Shown here one piece after another: positions 27,612 through 37,600 of a stretch of 64,000 nucleotides of DNA. The stretch is from Planctomycetota bacterium (GTDB lineage Bacteria > Planctomycetota > Planctomycetia > Pirellulales > Pirellulaceae), in assembly GCA_016872775.1 (NCBI GenBank), contig VGZA01000012.1:49563-113562 (forward strand). Direction: 5' to 3'. The translations under genes and the position numbers were made by a program. The notes below the pieces were generated by a model. It made no database searches and was not told the DNA's origin. It saw only the letters and a program-made list of their open reading frames with translations. The first letter of the stretch is position 1. Each line of letters begins with the position of its first letter.

Positions 27612-30056
27612 ATGCGTACCTACATACCGTTTTCCGTGTTTACTGCCCTATTCGCATTGGGGCCGGTTTCGTCTAGTGCTGTCGAGGCGGCCAACGTTGC
27701 TGCGGAATTTGACCAGGCGGTGTTGCCCTTTCTCAATGCACATTGCAGTCGCTGTCATGGCGAGAAAAAGCAGGAGGGGGAACTGCGGCTCGATACGCTC
27801 TCGCGAGACTTCGCGAGTGGTGGCGCTGCCGAGCATTGGAGCGAAGTCATACGCCGCATCAGCTCCGCTGAGATGCCGCCCGAGGACGAACCACAACCGA
27901 AAGCGGAAGAAGCCGCCGAGATTGTCGAATGGCTTGCTGCCAGGCTCAAGGAAGGCGAATCGGCCAGGCTTGCTCAGCGAGAGCGAGTCACCTTTCAGAA
28001 GCTAACGCGCGAGGAGTACGCCAACACCATCTATGACTTGCTTGGCGTGCATTGCGACGCCACGGACACGGCAGGTTTGCCGGAGGATCCGAATTGGCAT
28101 GGCTTCGAGCGCATCGGCTCCGTGCTTTCGCTTTCTCCGGCCCACGTGGAGAAATACCTTGCATTGGCGGAGACGGCCCTGGACGAGGCCTTGCCCACCA
28201 AGGCCCCCGAGAAGGTTGTCATCCACTGGCGTGCGGCTGACATGACCGAGTACGTAACCGGGGCTGGTGACCAGAAGCCGCGGTTGCAAGAGCTGGGGTT
28301 GCTGGATAAGGCTCGCCTGGTTGTGTGGCCCGGCAGTTGTTTCCTCGGGCAACCTGGAACGACACAGAAACTCGATCTGCCAGTCACGGGTGATTACCGA
28401 GTTCGTATTCGACTGAGTGGCTTGAAACCGCCGGGAGGCCGCGCTCCGCACGTCGTCATCTACGCTGCCGACCTGGACCGAATGCTCTTCGAGCAAGATG
28501 TGGTCGCACCGGAAGGTCAGCCGGTCACCTTGGAGTTCCACGCGCATCTGCCGGCGGGGCACCACGCGTTGCGGATGAGCAATGAGGCGCCCGGGCCATC
28601 GAACTCGCCTCGCGCCGGGCGCAACGGATCGCGTCCTTTTTACAGTATCAAAGATGGTCGCGAACCTTGGCAGACGAAGCTCACGGACGATGCGGGGCAG
28701 CCGATTCTTCCCTTTCTCATCGTGGACTGGATGCAGTGGGAGGGGCCGATCACAGACTCTTGGCCGACGCCGGCTCAGCAACAGTATTCCATTCCGGAAA
28801 ACGACGTACTTCCCAAGGCCGGGGAGGTTTTGACTCGATTCATCGAGCGCGCTTTCCGCCGTCCAGCCACAATCATGGATGTCGAGCGGTTTGAAAGGTT
28901 GGTCGATAGCGAGATTCGGAGCGGTGAAAAACCGATGGCCGCGCTCAAGACCGCCATGCTCGCCATTTTGTGCTCAAAGGATTTCTTCTACATCGTGGAA
29001 GGGTCGACGGAGAAAAACGCCGGTTCGATTAACGATTGGGAACTGGCCTCGCGACTTTCCTATTTCCTCTGGAGCACCATGCCGGACGCGCCGTTGCTGG
29101 ATGCGGCGAGAAGCAACACGTTGCATCAGCCTGAGACACTTCGTGCGCATGCAGCACGGATGTTGCGCGATCCAAAAATCCACCGATTCACGAATGCCTT
29201 TCCGCGGCAGTGGCTGCAATTGCGACGCGTCGGCATGTTTCCGCCCGACAAAAAACTGTATCCCGACTACGATGACTACTTGCAGACGAGCATGGTGACG
29301 GAAACAACCGAGTACTTTCGCTACGTGCTCGAGGCAAATTTAAGCCTGCGGGAGTTCTTGGATTCGGATTGGACGATGCTCAATGCGCGATTGGCTGTGC
29401 ACTACCAAATCCCGGGGGTAACGGACGATCGCTTTCTGCGAGTCGCTCTTCGGCCCGAAGATCATCGGGGCGGCCTGCTAACGCAGGCCTCGGTACTCAG
29501 CCTGACGTCCGATGGAAGACGACATCGTCCCGTACACCGTGGCAAGTGGGTGCTGGAGTCGATCATCGACAGACCACCGCCGCCGCCGCCCGGCAATGTC
29601 AAACCAATTGAACCCACTCCTGTCAACCAACCCAAGGCGACAGTCCGCATGAAGTTGGCAGCCCACCAGAGCGATCCCAACTGTGCGGCTTGCCATCGCA
29701 AGATCGATCCAATCGGCCTTGCCTTTGACAACTACGACGCCATTGGGCGCTGGCGAACCGTGGAAATTGCCAATGATGGCAGCGGAGAGAATCCACGAGT
29801 GGATGCCAGCGGTGAGCTGGTTGATGGGAGGAAGTTTTCCGACGCCGCCGAGTTGAAAAAATTGCTGGTTGCCGACTTGGATAAATTCAACGCCGCCTTC
29901 GTGGAAAAGCTTGCGACCTACGCCCTCCGACGTACGATGACGATCGATGATCGCACCAACCTCGCCCGCTTGGCCGAGCAAAGCAAGGCTGCCGACTATC
30001 AATTGACGGCAATTATTGAAGCCCTGGTGCTTTCGGACCTTTTTCAGCGGCGCTAA
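27612..30056 (+). CDS. Exported PSD-type cytochrome with DUF1592/DUF1588/DUF1585-like domains
   Basis: About 814 residues from the ATG at 27612, which opens a signal peptide (MRTYIPFSVFTALFALGPV); the ATG at 27597 is a five-codon alternative. CSRCHGE (near residue 45) is the N-terminal haem motif of the planctomycete cytochrome. Then follow FQKLTREEYANTIYDLLGV (DUF1587-like), a beta carbohydrate-binding-like segment, AFRRPATIMDVERFERLV and YFLWSTMPDAPLLDAA (DUF1595/1592-like). GGLLTQASVLSLTSDGRRHRPVHRG with CAACHRKIDPIGLAFDNYDAIG (DUF1588) and a C-terminal DUF1585-like segment complete it. It is found with DUF1552 proteins, here 20 bp downstream. Its function is unknown; polysaccharide-related oxidation has been proposed. 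Confidence 0.9.
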   Translation: MRTYIPFSVFTALFALGPVSSSAVEAANVAAEFDQAVLPFLNAHCSRCHGEKKQEGELRLDTLSRDFASGGAAEHWSEVIRRISSAEMPPEDEPQPKAEEAAEIVEWLAARLKEGESARLAQRERVTFQKLTREEYANTIYDLLGVHCDATDTAGLPEDPNWHGFERIGSVLSLSPAHVEKYLALAETALDEALPTKAPEKVVIHWRAADMTEYVTGAGDQKPRLQELGLLDKARLVVWPGSCFLGQPGTTQKLDLPVTGDYRVRIRLSGLKPPGGRAPHVVIYAADLDRMLFEQDVVAPEGQPVTLEFHAHLPAGHHALRMSNEAPGPSNSPRAGRNGSRPFYSIKDGREPWQTKLTDDAGQPILPFLIVDWMQWEGPITDSWPTPAQQQYSIPENDVLPKAGEVLTRFIERAFRRPATIMDVERFERLVDSEIRSGEKPMAALKTAMLAILCSKDFFYIVEGSTEKNAGSINDWELASRLSYFLWSTMPDAPLLDAARSNTLHQPETLRAHAARMLRDPKIHRFTNAFPRQWLQLRRVGMFPPDKKLYPDYDDYLQTSMVTETTEYFRYVLEANLSLREFLDSDWTMLNARLAVHYQIPGVTDDRFLRVALRPEDHRGGLLTQASVLSLTSDGRRHRPVHRGKWVLESIIDRPPPPPPGNVKPIEPTPVNQPKATVRMKLAAHQSDPNCAACHRKIDPIGLAFDNYDAIGRWRTVEIANDGSGENPRVDASGELVDGRKFSDAAELKKLLVADLDKFNAAFVEKLATYALRRTMTIDDRTNLARLAEQSKAADYQLTAIIEALVLSDLFQRR

Positions 30057-30076
30057 CATCCAGCCAGAGGCAGGCT

Positions 30077-31483
30077 ATGAGCAATATCCTCACGCACAAA
30101 TGGCTACTGGATCGCCGCTATTTCCTCCGCGGCCTGGGGGCGACCGTCGCCCTACCGCTGCTCGATTGTATGACGCCACTACGTGCTGGGGCTACTGAAT
30201 TAGCCAGCAAGCCGCGGCGCAGTGTTTTCGTTTACATTCCCAACGGAGTCAACGTCCTCACTTGGCAGATCACCACCCTCGGGCGCGACTATCAGTTCAG
30301 CGAGCCGTTGAGACCGTTGGAGAATCATCGGCAGAATATTACCCCCATCAGTGGCTTGCATCACCCGAACGGAATTGGCCAGGCACATGTGTGTGCGGAT
30401 ACGTGGCTCACGGCGGCGAAGATCAGCATGGATGGCGGCGTCTACCGCAACTCGGTTTCGTGCGACCAGTTGATGGCCGAAGTCACGTCTCCGAAGACGC
30501 GATTCAGTTCCCTGGAACTCTCGGTTGCCGCGGGCGCTGGCCAGCCGAACAACGCGAGCACGCTGGCCTGGTCTCGCAATGGCGTGCCGCTGCCAGCGGA
30601 GAATAGTCCCCGCAATGTGTTCAATCGCCTCTTTGGCGAGGAGCCCGGAGGCGTCGCCGCTCGCCGTCGTCGTCTCAACCGCCAGCACAGCGTACTGGAC
30701 GCGGTATTGGAAGACGCAAAGTCTCTTCGCCATGATTTGGGCAAAGATGACCGCGGCAAGTTGGACGAGTATCTGAACTCTGTCCGCGAAGTCGAAGTCC
30801 GCACGGAGCGACTCGACGCCTGGCTGACCATTCCCAAACCGCAAGTCGATGCGGCCACCAGCACGCACCTGCGGCGCAACGTGTTGCCACACCAATCCTC
30901 GGCAACCGATTACTACCGCACCATGTACGATCTCATCGTGCTCGCACTGCGCACCGACATGACACGCGTCGTTTCTTTCATGAGCGGCAGCGAAAGTGTC
31001 GGCTTGGCGATACCTGAAATCGCGATCAGCCAGAGCCGGCACGAGCTCTCGCATCACAACGGCGATCCCGAGATCATGGCACGCTTGAGCCGCAGCGATG
31101 CGTTCCTTACCCGGCAGTTCGCGTACTTCCTGGATCAACTTCAATCCATTCAAGACGGCGAAGAATCGCTATTGGATCGGACGATGGTGCTCTTTGGCAG
31201 TGGCATGAGCTACGGCCACAGCCACGGAAACGCCAATCTGCCCATCATACTCGCTGGCGGAAAATCACTTGGAATCAAGCATGGTCAGCACATCGACTAC
31301 AATCTGCCAAAAATCAAGACCTACAACCTCGCAGATGCGGGGAGTCATTACTCACTCTGTCACACGCCTTGCGATGGGAACGCGCGACTGACCAACCTGT
31401 TGCTCACCATGATGCACAAAATGGAAGTGAACACGGAGCGATTCGTGGACAGTTTGAGCCCGATTTCTGAACTTGTTGCGTGA
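30077..31483 (+). CDS. DUF1552 family protein, Tat-exported
   Basis: 468 residues with a twin-arginine-like signal (LDRRYFLRGLGATVALPLL). The DUF1552 landmarks are VYIPNGVNVLTWQI, a Ser-rich SSLELSVAAGAGQPNNASTLAW block, DEYLNSVREVEVRTERLDAW and the C-terminal RTMVLFGSGMSYGHSHGNANL, an alkaline-phosphatase-superfamily-like His/Asp segment. It is the obligate genomic partner of DUF1592-type cytochromes; enzymatic activity has not been established. It starts 20 bp after the cytochrome gene, so they form one transcription unit. Confidence 0.9.
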   Translation: MSNILTHKWLLDRRYFLRGLGATVALPLLDCMTPLRAGATELASKPRRSVFVYIPNGVNVLTWQITTLGRDYQFSEPLRPLENHRQNITPISGLHHPNGIGQAHVCADTWLTAAKISMDGGVYRNSVSCDQLMAEVTSPKTRFSSLELSVAAGAGQPNNASTLAWSRNGVPLPAENSPRNVFNRLFGEEPGGVAARRRRLNRQHSVLDAVLEDAKSLRHDLGKDDRGKLDEYLNSVREVEVRTERLDAWLTIPKPQVDAATSTHLRRNVLPHQSSATDYYRTMYDLIVLALRTDMTRVVSFMSGSESVGLAIPEIAISQSRHELSHHNGDPEIMARLSRSDAFLTRQFAYFLDQLQSIQDGEESLLDRTMVLFGSGMSYGHSHGNANLPIILAGGKSLGIKHGQHIDYNLPKIKTYNLADAGSHYSLCHTPCDGNARLTNLLLTMMHKMEVNTERFVDSLSPISELVA

Positions 31484-31557
31484 GATGAACGTCACGCTCT
31501 CACGCGCGTCTGCTTTTCCTGCTTTTCCAAGACTTGAGTCACGGCCAGCCATTCCTT

Positions 31558-32664
31558 ATGTACCGTTATCCCCTGCTTTCCGCCGTCGTTGTTCTGTTCT
31601 GTTCAACTGCCGATCACTCTGCCGAGCCTGCCTACCGCACGGATAGCGGCAATGAACACCTCCCTTGGTTTCAACTCCGGTCCGGCGAGTTTCCGCCGGC
31701 GGGTTCTGGCCATTACATCGCCGGGGAACTGATCGCCCTTGATCATGTCAATCGCACGGGCGTTCTCCGGCCAGACCGCAACCATTCTCAGCGCACGGAT
31801 GAATACGACCGCCCGCTGCCGTTTGCTCTGTTGCCCTACGGCAGCCTGAGCTTTCATGGCGCACCAGCCGAGCTACGAGATATCCCCATTGGAACCCATT
31901 TGCACGGGCAATTCTACTTTGACAAGAAAGGGGGCAATGACGGTAAAGGAGCTTTCACGAAGGTACTGCGGTTGGAGGACGACTTTAGCTTTTCTACCAA
32001 TCAACAGCGACTTTGGCGTATCGATACGATCGCACTCGACAAAGGAGAGATCACGGTTACCGGTGTCAGCCTGGAGGGCAATCAAGCCGACGCCGCCTCG
32101 AAAGTCTATCAAGTAACCTCAGCCACTCGCGTCTGGAAGGGACGCGCAATTGGTTCCTTAACCGACTTGGCCATCGGCCAATCTGTCCTGATGAACCTTA
32201 CGCTCTGCACGCTCAAAGGACCGGGACGTTGCACGGATATTTGGCTGGACCTGGAGAGCCGCCAGCTCGCCGCCCACCAACAGTTCCAAGCACACTTCCT
32301 GTATGTACGCGAGCACGGACTCGCCGCCGTCATTGATGAAGTCGACAACCAACACGGCATCGTCACCGCAACACTATTCGCCGGGTTCGATTTCCATCTG
32401 AAGAACGAGTTTCCTGTAAACGACTTTGTCGGCGCTGCGGTGGCGGAAGAGTCGCTGCGTACCTACGACCAAGCCGGCGATTTCATGCAGGGACCGATCC
32501 TGGAAGTGCGTTCGGTGCCGGTCGTACCCGGCAACAGCGGCATGCAAATCAAGTTCAAGCCCGAGCGACTTCTGGAAGGCTATCGACCTAAACGAATCGT
32601 TCGCTTGTTCTCCAGTCGATGGAGGGTCGTGGAGCTGCCGCGAGAAGAGCGTCTCTACGAATGA
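31558..32664 (+). CDS. Exported hypothetical protein of the DUF1592-DUF1552 cassette
   Basis: 368 residues from the ATG at 31558, which opens a signal peptide (MYRYPLLSAVVVLFCSTADHSAE). The body is beta-rich with OB-like stretches (GTHLHGQFYFDKKGGNDGKG, VTGVSLEGNQADAASKVYQV, GSLTDLAIGQSVLMNLTLC) and the C-terminus ERLLEGYRPKRIVRLFSSRW. I do not recognise a domain. It lies 74 bp after the DUF1552 gene on the same strand and appears to be the third member of the cassette. The signal implies action in the periplasm with the cytochrome. Confidence 0.75.
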   Translation: MYRYPLLSAVVVLFCSTADHSAEPAYRTDSGNEHLPWFQLRSGEFPPAGSGHYIAGELIALDHVNRTGVLRPDRNHSQRTDEYDRPLPFALLPYGSLSFHGAPAELRDIPIGTHLHGQFYFDKKGGNDGKGAFTKVLRLEDDFSFSTNQQRLWRIDTIALDKGEITVTGVSLEGNQADAASKVYQVTSATRVWKGRAIGSLTDLAIGQSVLMNLTLCTLKGPGRCTDIWLDLESRQLAAHQQFQAHFLYVREHGLAAVIDEVDNQHGIVTATLFAGFDFHLKNEFPVNDFVGAAVAEESLRTYDQAGDFMQGPILEVRSVPVVPGNSGMQIKFKPERLLEGYRPKRIVRLFSSRWRVVELPREERLYE

Positions 32665-32718
32665 CAAGCGACTGGGTGAAACCAGTGTCTGTGGCGCGCA
32701 AGCAAGTACGAACGACCG

Positions 32719-32907
32719 TTAACGGCTGGCTTCCTTCTGGCTGTTGGAAGGCGTCAAGACCTCGATCGAGCCGTCCTTCTTTCGCTCGAAGCGGTCGATG
32801 CGGATGCACATCTCCGCCTTCTTCAAATCCCGCTTGGAGCGATCGAAGAGTTCAACCCTCACTTTGGGAATCTTAACACCGAACCCGGTCGGGACAAACC
32901 GTTCGTC
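32719..32907 (-). pseudogene. C-terminal fragment of an unidentified minus-strand gene
   Basis: The minus-strand frame reads ERFVPTGFGVKIPKVRVELF, then ...CIRIDRFERKKDGSIEVLTP, and stops at 32719-32721. This composition (alternating charged and aliphatic residues, no rare-codon stretches) looks like real protein rather than a shadow. The upstream part is replaced at about 32908 by the IS3-type tail on the other strand. I do not recognise it. Confidence 0.35.
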
Positions 32908-33024
32908 GATTGCTGGCGGCTCGATTACAATCACCGCCGACCACATAGTGCGTTCGACTACCAGACCCCGGCGGAGTTCGCCGCTCCCTTTACTCCAGAT
33001 CCTCTCATTCAGAGTGGTACATAG
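32908..33024 (+). pseudogene. IS3-type transposase (OrfB) C-terminal fragment
   Basis: The plus-strand frame from 32908 reads DCWRLDYNHRRPHSAFDYQT, then PAEFAAPFTPDPLIQSGT and TAG at 33022-33024. The DYNxxRPHSAxxYxTPAEFA block is the diagnostic C-terminus of IS3-family integrases. Upstream of 32908 the homology stops abruptly, so all DDE residues but the end of the domain are gone. The right end of the element follows directly. Confidence 0.85.
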
Positions 33025-33039
33025 ATAGGGGGAAGGCCA
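32985..33039 (+). repeat. IS3-type right end, copy 2 (55-bp direct repeat)
   Basis: Identical to 27222-27276 at 54 of 55 positions (the one difference is A for C in ATAGATNGGGGG). It is in the same orientation and ends at the same GGCCA terminus. With copy 1 it brackets about 5.7 kb. Downstream, 33040-33210 contains CGCAAAGTCGCCAAGACGCAAAGG, a short direct repeat, and no gene. Confidence 0.8.
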
Positions 33040-33210
33040 CGACGAATTCGGCACCGGCGGGCGTGCCCAACCGCTGATCACGACTGCAACCTGGCACAGG
33101 TGGGCGTTCACCTGGATCGACCGCTCACGCAAAGTCGCCAAGACGCAAAGGGCGAACGCGAGGAACCTGGTCGATTCCCAGGATCGTTTGCGACAGTTTC
33201 AACGCTGGAA

Positions 33211-34674
33211 TCACGCGAGCAGCTCGCGGACGACTTCACCGTGAACATCGGTCAAACGCATATCGCGTCCGGAGTAGCGGTAGGTGAGACGCGTGTGATC
33301 GACGCCCAGCAAGTGCAACATGGTCGCGTGCAGATCGTGAATTGTGGTACGGTTTTCGACGGCCCGGTATCCGAATTCGTCGGTGGCGCCGTACGAGACT
33401 CCGGGCTGGATCCCGCCACCGGCCATCCAGATCGTGAACCCGAACGGGTTATGATCGCGCCCGTCCGACCCTTGCGCGAAGGGAGTGCGTCCGAACTCGC
33501 CGGCCCAGACGACCAACGTACGCTTCAGCATATCCCGCTGCTTGAGGTCGTTGATTAGTGCCGCGATCGGCTGGTCGACCGTGCGACAATTCTTCTCGTG
33601 ACCTTCGCGAAGGGAAGCATGCTGATCCCAGCGGTCGCCGTTCCCCGCCGGGCATGTCAACTCCACGAAGCGCACACCGCGTTCCACAAGTCGTCGAGCG
33701 AGCAAGCACTGGTTGGCGAAGATGCGGGTCTGCGCGTATTCGGCATCGCAGCCGTAGGCGGCGCGAGTCGCCGCTGACTCTTTTTCCAGACTCATCAACT
33801 CCGGCACCGCCGTCTGCATGCGGTAAGCCAGTTCGTAGTTCGCGATCGCGCTCTCCACGGCGTCGACCGAGCCTTGCTGGGCGGCAAACCGCTCATCCAG
33901 TCTGCGGATCATCGCCAGCTTGTTGAGCTGCAGTCCCGGGCCGGGCTCGCTCGGCTGCGCGTTGGCGACACCGGGGCGGTCCGGCTTGAAGATGCTGCCC
34001 TGGTAGGCGGCGGGCAGAAACCCGCTGTTGAAATTGTCGAGTCCACCGGGTGGGATCAGTCCTCCGTTGATGACCACGAATCCGGGTAGATCGTCGCACG
34101 CGCTGCCTAACCCGTAGGTGAACCAGGATCCGATGCTCGGTCGGCCTTGCAGGCCGGAACCGGTATGCAGAAAGTAGTTGGCGTTTGTGTGCTCTGAAAA
34201 GTTGCTGGTCATCGACTTGACAAAGGAAAGTTCATCGACGACGGTCGCCAGGTGAGGAAACAGCTGGCTGACCCATTGCCCCGACTCGCCGTGCTGCTGG
34301 AATTTCCATGGCGACGGCAGCATGCCTCCGATGTTGGCGAACTGTGTCGGCTCGACCCGTCCGATCACTTCGTGGGGGCTTTTGCCGCTGAACTTCTCCA
34401 GCGCGGGCTTAAAATCAAATGTGTCGACCTGCGAAGGTCCTCCATCCATATAGAGGAATATGACTTGATCAGCGGCGGGGGGATGATGCGGGGCTTGCAG
34501 GATACCGCGCGAACCGGCGGTCGCGCCGGCAGCATGGGCGGCGCGGGACTCGAGTGCCGCAAACGCCACGCCGGCAAAACCCAACCCGCAATTGCGCAGC
34601 ATTTCCCGGCGCGACATCGGCGCCGTTTGATAGCGTCCGCAGTGCGTCGTGGCGCGGCGGCGGGAATCAGCCAT
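33211..34674 (-). CDS. DUF1501 family (sulfatase-like) protein, Tat-exported
   Basis: 487 residues from the ATG at 34674, which is 1 nt after the stop of the upstream gene; the longer frame would begin inside that gene. The twin-arginine signal SRREMLRNCGLGFAGVAFAAL lies near residues 20-40. DUF1501 landmarks are VIFLYMDGGPSQVDTFDFKP (metal-binding Asp), DLPGFVVINGG, RFVELTCPAGNGDRWDQH, VVWAGEFGRTPFAQGSDGRDHNPFGF (metal ligands) and the C-terminal TIHDLHATMLHLLGVDH. The fold is the alkaline phosphatase/sulfatase superfamily, but sulfatase activity is unproven. It is last in the operon. Confidence 0.92.
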   Translation of the reverse strand: MADSRRRATTHCGRYQTAPMSRREMLRNCGLGFAGVAFAALESRAAHAAGATAGSRGILQAPHHPPAADQVIFLYMDGGPSQVDTFDFKPALEKFSGKSPHEVIGRVEPTQFANIGGMLPSPWKFQQHGESGQWVSQLFPHLATVVDELSFVKSMTSNFSEHTNANYFLHTGSGLQGRPSIGSWFTYGLGSACDDLPGFVVINGGLIPPGGLDNFNSGFLPAAYQGSIFKPDRPGVANAQPSEPGPGLQLNKLAMIRRLDERFAAQQGSVDAVESAIANYELAYRMQTAVPELMSLEKESAATRAAYGCDAEYAQTRIFANQCLLARRLVERGVRFVELTCPAGNGDRWDQHASLREGHEKNCRTVDQPIAALINDLKQRDMLKRTLVVWAGEFGRTPFAQGSDGRDHNPFGFTIWMAGGGIQPGVSYGATDEFGYRAVENRTTIHDLHATMLHLLGVDHTRLTYRYSGRDMRLTDVHGEVVRELLA

Positions 34675-34675
34675 A

Positions 34676-37600
34676 TCAAGGGACAAACAAAAACTCCTTC
34701 GTATTGAACAGCACGTGGGCGAAGTCCGACCAGACGCGAATATCGCGGATGGCGTTCTCCGCCGAAATACCCAGCTCCGCCCCCTGCTGCGCGAAAAATT
34801 CATGGGAAGACCGCAGTTCCGCCGTCTCCGGCTCGCGACCCAAGGCGCTCAGGTACATGTTGCGGATCTGCTCGTCGACGCCGACGCCGATCGCCAATTC
34901 GGATCTTGCCCATTCATTCGCCTGTTGCACGACAAATGGATCGTTCAGCAGTATCAGCGCCTGGGCCGGCACATTCGACACCGTTCGGCGACCGATCGTC
35001 GAAAACGGAATCGGGCTATCGAACGCCAGCATCATCGGTGGCAGAAAATTTCGCCGCACTTTGATGTACAAGCTTCGTCGTCCGGCGCCGTCCAAGGGAC
35101 CGGAGCTGCCCGGTTTCCCGCGACCGTCCATAAAGGGCGTCAAGTGAACTTCGATCGGCGGTCCCAACATCTTCCGGTCGAGTCGGCCGGAGACGGCCAG
35201 GATCAGGTCTCGGATCGGCTCCGCCTGCAATCGTCGAACGGGAATGTGGTGCCAGCTTTCGTTGCCGGGATCGTTCGCCGCGGCGGATGGTTCAGGCCGA
35301 CTGTCCATGCGGTAGGTCTGGGACTGAACGAGCATGCGGAGCGTACGTTTGACAGACCAGTCATGCGGTCCGCGGAATTGTGACGTCAGCCAGTCAAGCA
35401 GCTCGGGATGCGTCGGCCTTTGACCCAGGACGCCAAAATTGTCGACCGTCGGCACGATGCCGCGGCCGAACAGATGGTGCCAGAGCCGATTGGCCATGAC
35501 GCGCGCCGGGTAGGGGTTGTCCGCAGCCAGCAGTTGATCCGCAAGTCGCAGCCGTCCGCTACCGGTTCCGTAGCCGTCCGCCGGCGTTCCACCCAATGCT
35601 TCCAGGGTACGACGCGGGACGATGTCGCCCGGGGTACGAGTCGAACCACGAACCAGCAATCGTTCGTCGACGCCGTTGCCATCGAACATCGCCATGGCGA
35701 GTCGCGAACTGAACTGGATCTGGCGCGCCAGCGCCTGTTCCTGATCGGTGTACTCCTGCAGCAGTTTTCGCCATTCGGCGAGGGACGATTCCGCGCCCGC
35801 GAAGAACAGCGGTTGGTGATCGAGCATCCAGTTGGCCCATTCGACGGCGGACGCAGGCAGCGCGGTACGCGAACTGGCCGCTTCCCGCATCGCCGACAGT
35901 GTTTCGGCCATGACTTTCTTGATCGCGCCCGGCTGATCCGAAAGACGGGACCGTTCCACGAGTGCGTCGGCCAGCCACGCGTTGCGCGGCGCCGGCAGCG
36001 GCGGCTCTTCCATCGATTCGACGGCCTTGGCAATCTGAAATTCGCCTTCGTTCTTCGGAACGAATTCCACGTGGACCCGATGCCCACGGTAGGGAGTCAA
36101 GTCGTGGCGGATCCATTTCCATTGATCGGCAGGTGCATCCCACTCCAGCAACACCCGCCCGTGCAGCGGACCGGCAATGACAAGATGGGAGTCGACAACG
36201 GCGTAGGCGCGACCCGCACCTTTGACGAGATAATACAGGCTGCCTGAATCGAGCGTGACCGAAAGCGTTCGCAGGCTGCGTCCGGCACGCTGCCAGCCGC
36301 CCAGGGCGCCGGGATCGGCTTCATTGTCGGGACTGGTAACCGGGTTGTGGAACAGTGGGTCGCGGCGCGCGGCCGGACGCTCGATCCATCGCAGCCGCGG
36401 CTCCTGATTGACGGGGGCAGCGGCGATAACAAAATCGCCTGGCGCCACAGGTCCCGCGCCGTAGGCAACCCCGTCGACGTACCAGCAGGTCCGCGCGGGA
36501 TCGGAAAAATCCAACAGGGTTCCGGTCGTGGGCGATTTCGCGGCGGTCTCCGGTCGCGTCTTGTCCCACTGTTCGAGCAGTCGAGCGGCATCCTGTTGCC
36601 GGCCCAAGGAGAGTTGGGCCAGAGCATGCAGCGGACTCGACGGCTGGTCAGCGGCCGCAACCAGGTTCAACGTCCAACTTGCCAGCAAGGTCGGCGCGAG
36701 GCGTCGTTCGTCCGCGACCCGTCGGATTTCCTCGCGCAGCGATTCCGGCATCGACTCGAAGGCGCCAGTCACATTCACCAGGCGAGGTGCAAGTGTCACC
36801 GCGGCGGACAAGTATTCGTCCAGCCGTTCGACGGTCGCTTGCGCCCCTTCGGCGAAGCGCGCCAAGAACGCGGCCCGCGCCTTTGCCCGCAAAGCCCACA
36901 GCTGTTCCGCAATCTGCCGGTTGTGATCCGCGCTTTCGAACGGAAACTGACGGTAACTGGCCGAAAGCAGAAAACCGGTCAGCGCATAATAATCCTGCTG
37001 ACTGATCGCATCGAATTTGTGGTCATGGCATCGAGCACAACCGACGGTCAATCCAAGAAAGGTCTTGGACATCACGTCGAGCCGGTTGTCCAACCTGTCG
37101 GCCTCATCCTGCCGAATGTCGACCGGCGAATGGACTTCCTCACCGAGGAACCAGAAACCGGTGCCAAGGATCGACTCGTTCGTTCCCTGAACCGAGTGTG
37201 GACGGGGGTTTTCGATCAGGTCACCCGCCAGATGCTCGCGGACAAACTGGTCGTACGGAACATCGTTGTTGAACGCTCGAATCAAATAGTCCCGGTACTG
37301 CCAGGCATTGGGGATCGATGGTTCGAACTCATGACCGCGCGTTTCCGCGAAGCGCACCAGATCCATCCAATGTCGCGCCCAACGTTCGCCGAATGCTGGC
37401 GACGCCAGCAACCGGTCGAGCGACCGATCGAGTGCTTCATCAGCGTCTCCGAGCGCGAAACACTCGTCGCGGAACGTCGCCAGATCCGAGAGTTCCGGGG
37501 GCAGTCCCATCAGGTCGAGCGTCATCCGCCGCAGAAAGCGATCCGGTTCCGCATGGGGCGCGGGAGGAATGCCTCGCGACTCGAGGCCGGCGACGATAAA

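Noticed and set aside
27222..33039. Composite transposon
   Set aside because: Both IS ends are the same right end in the same orientation, no left ends or intact transposase were seen, and no target-site duplication was found. I therefore describe two remnants, not a transposon.
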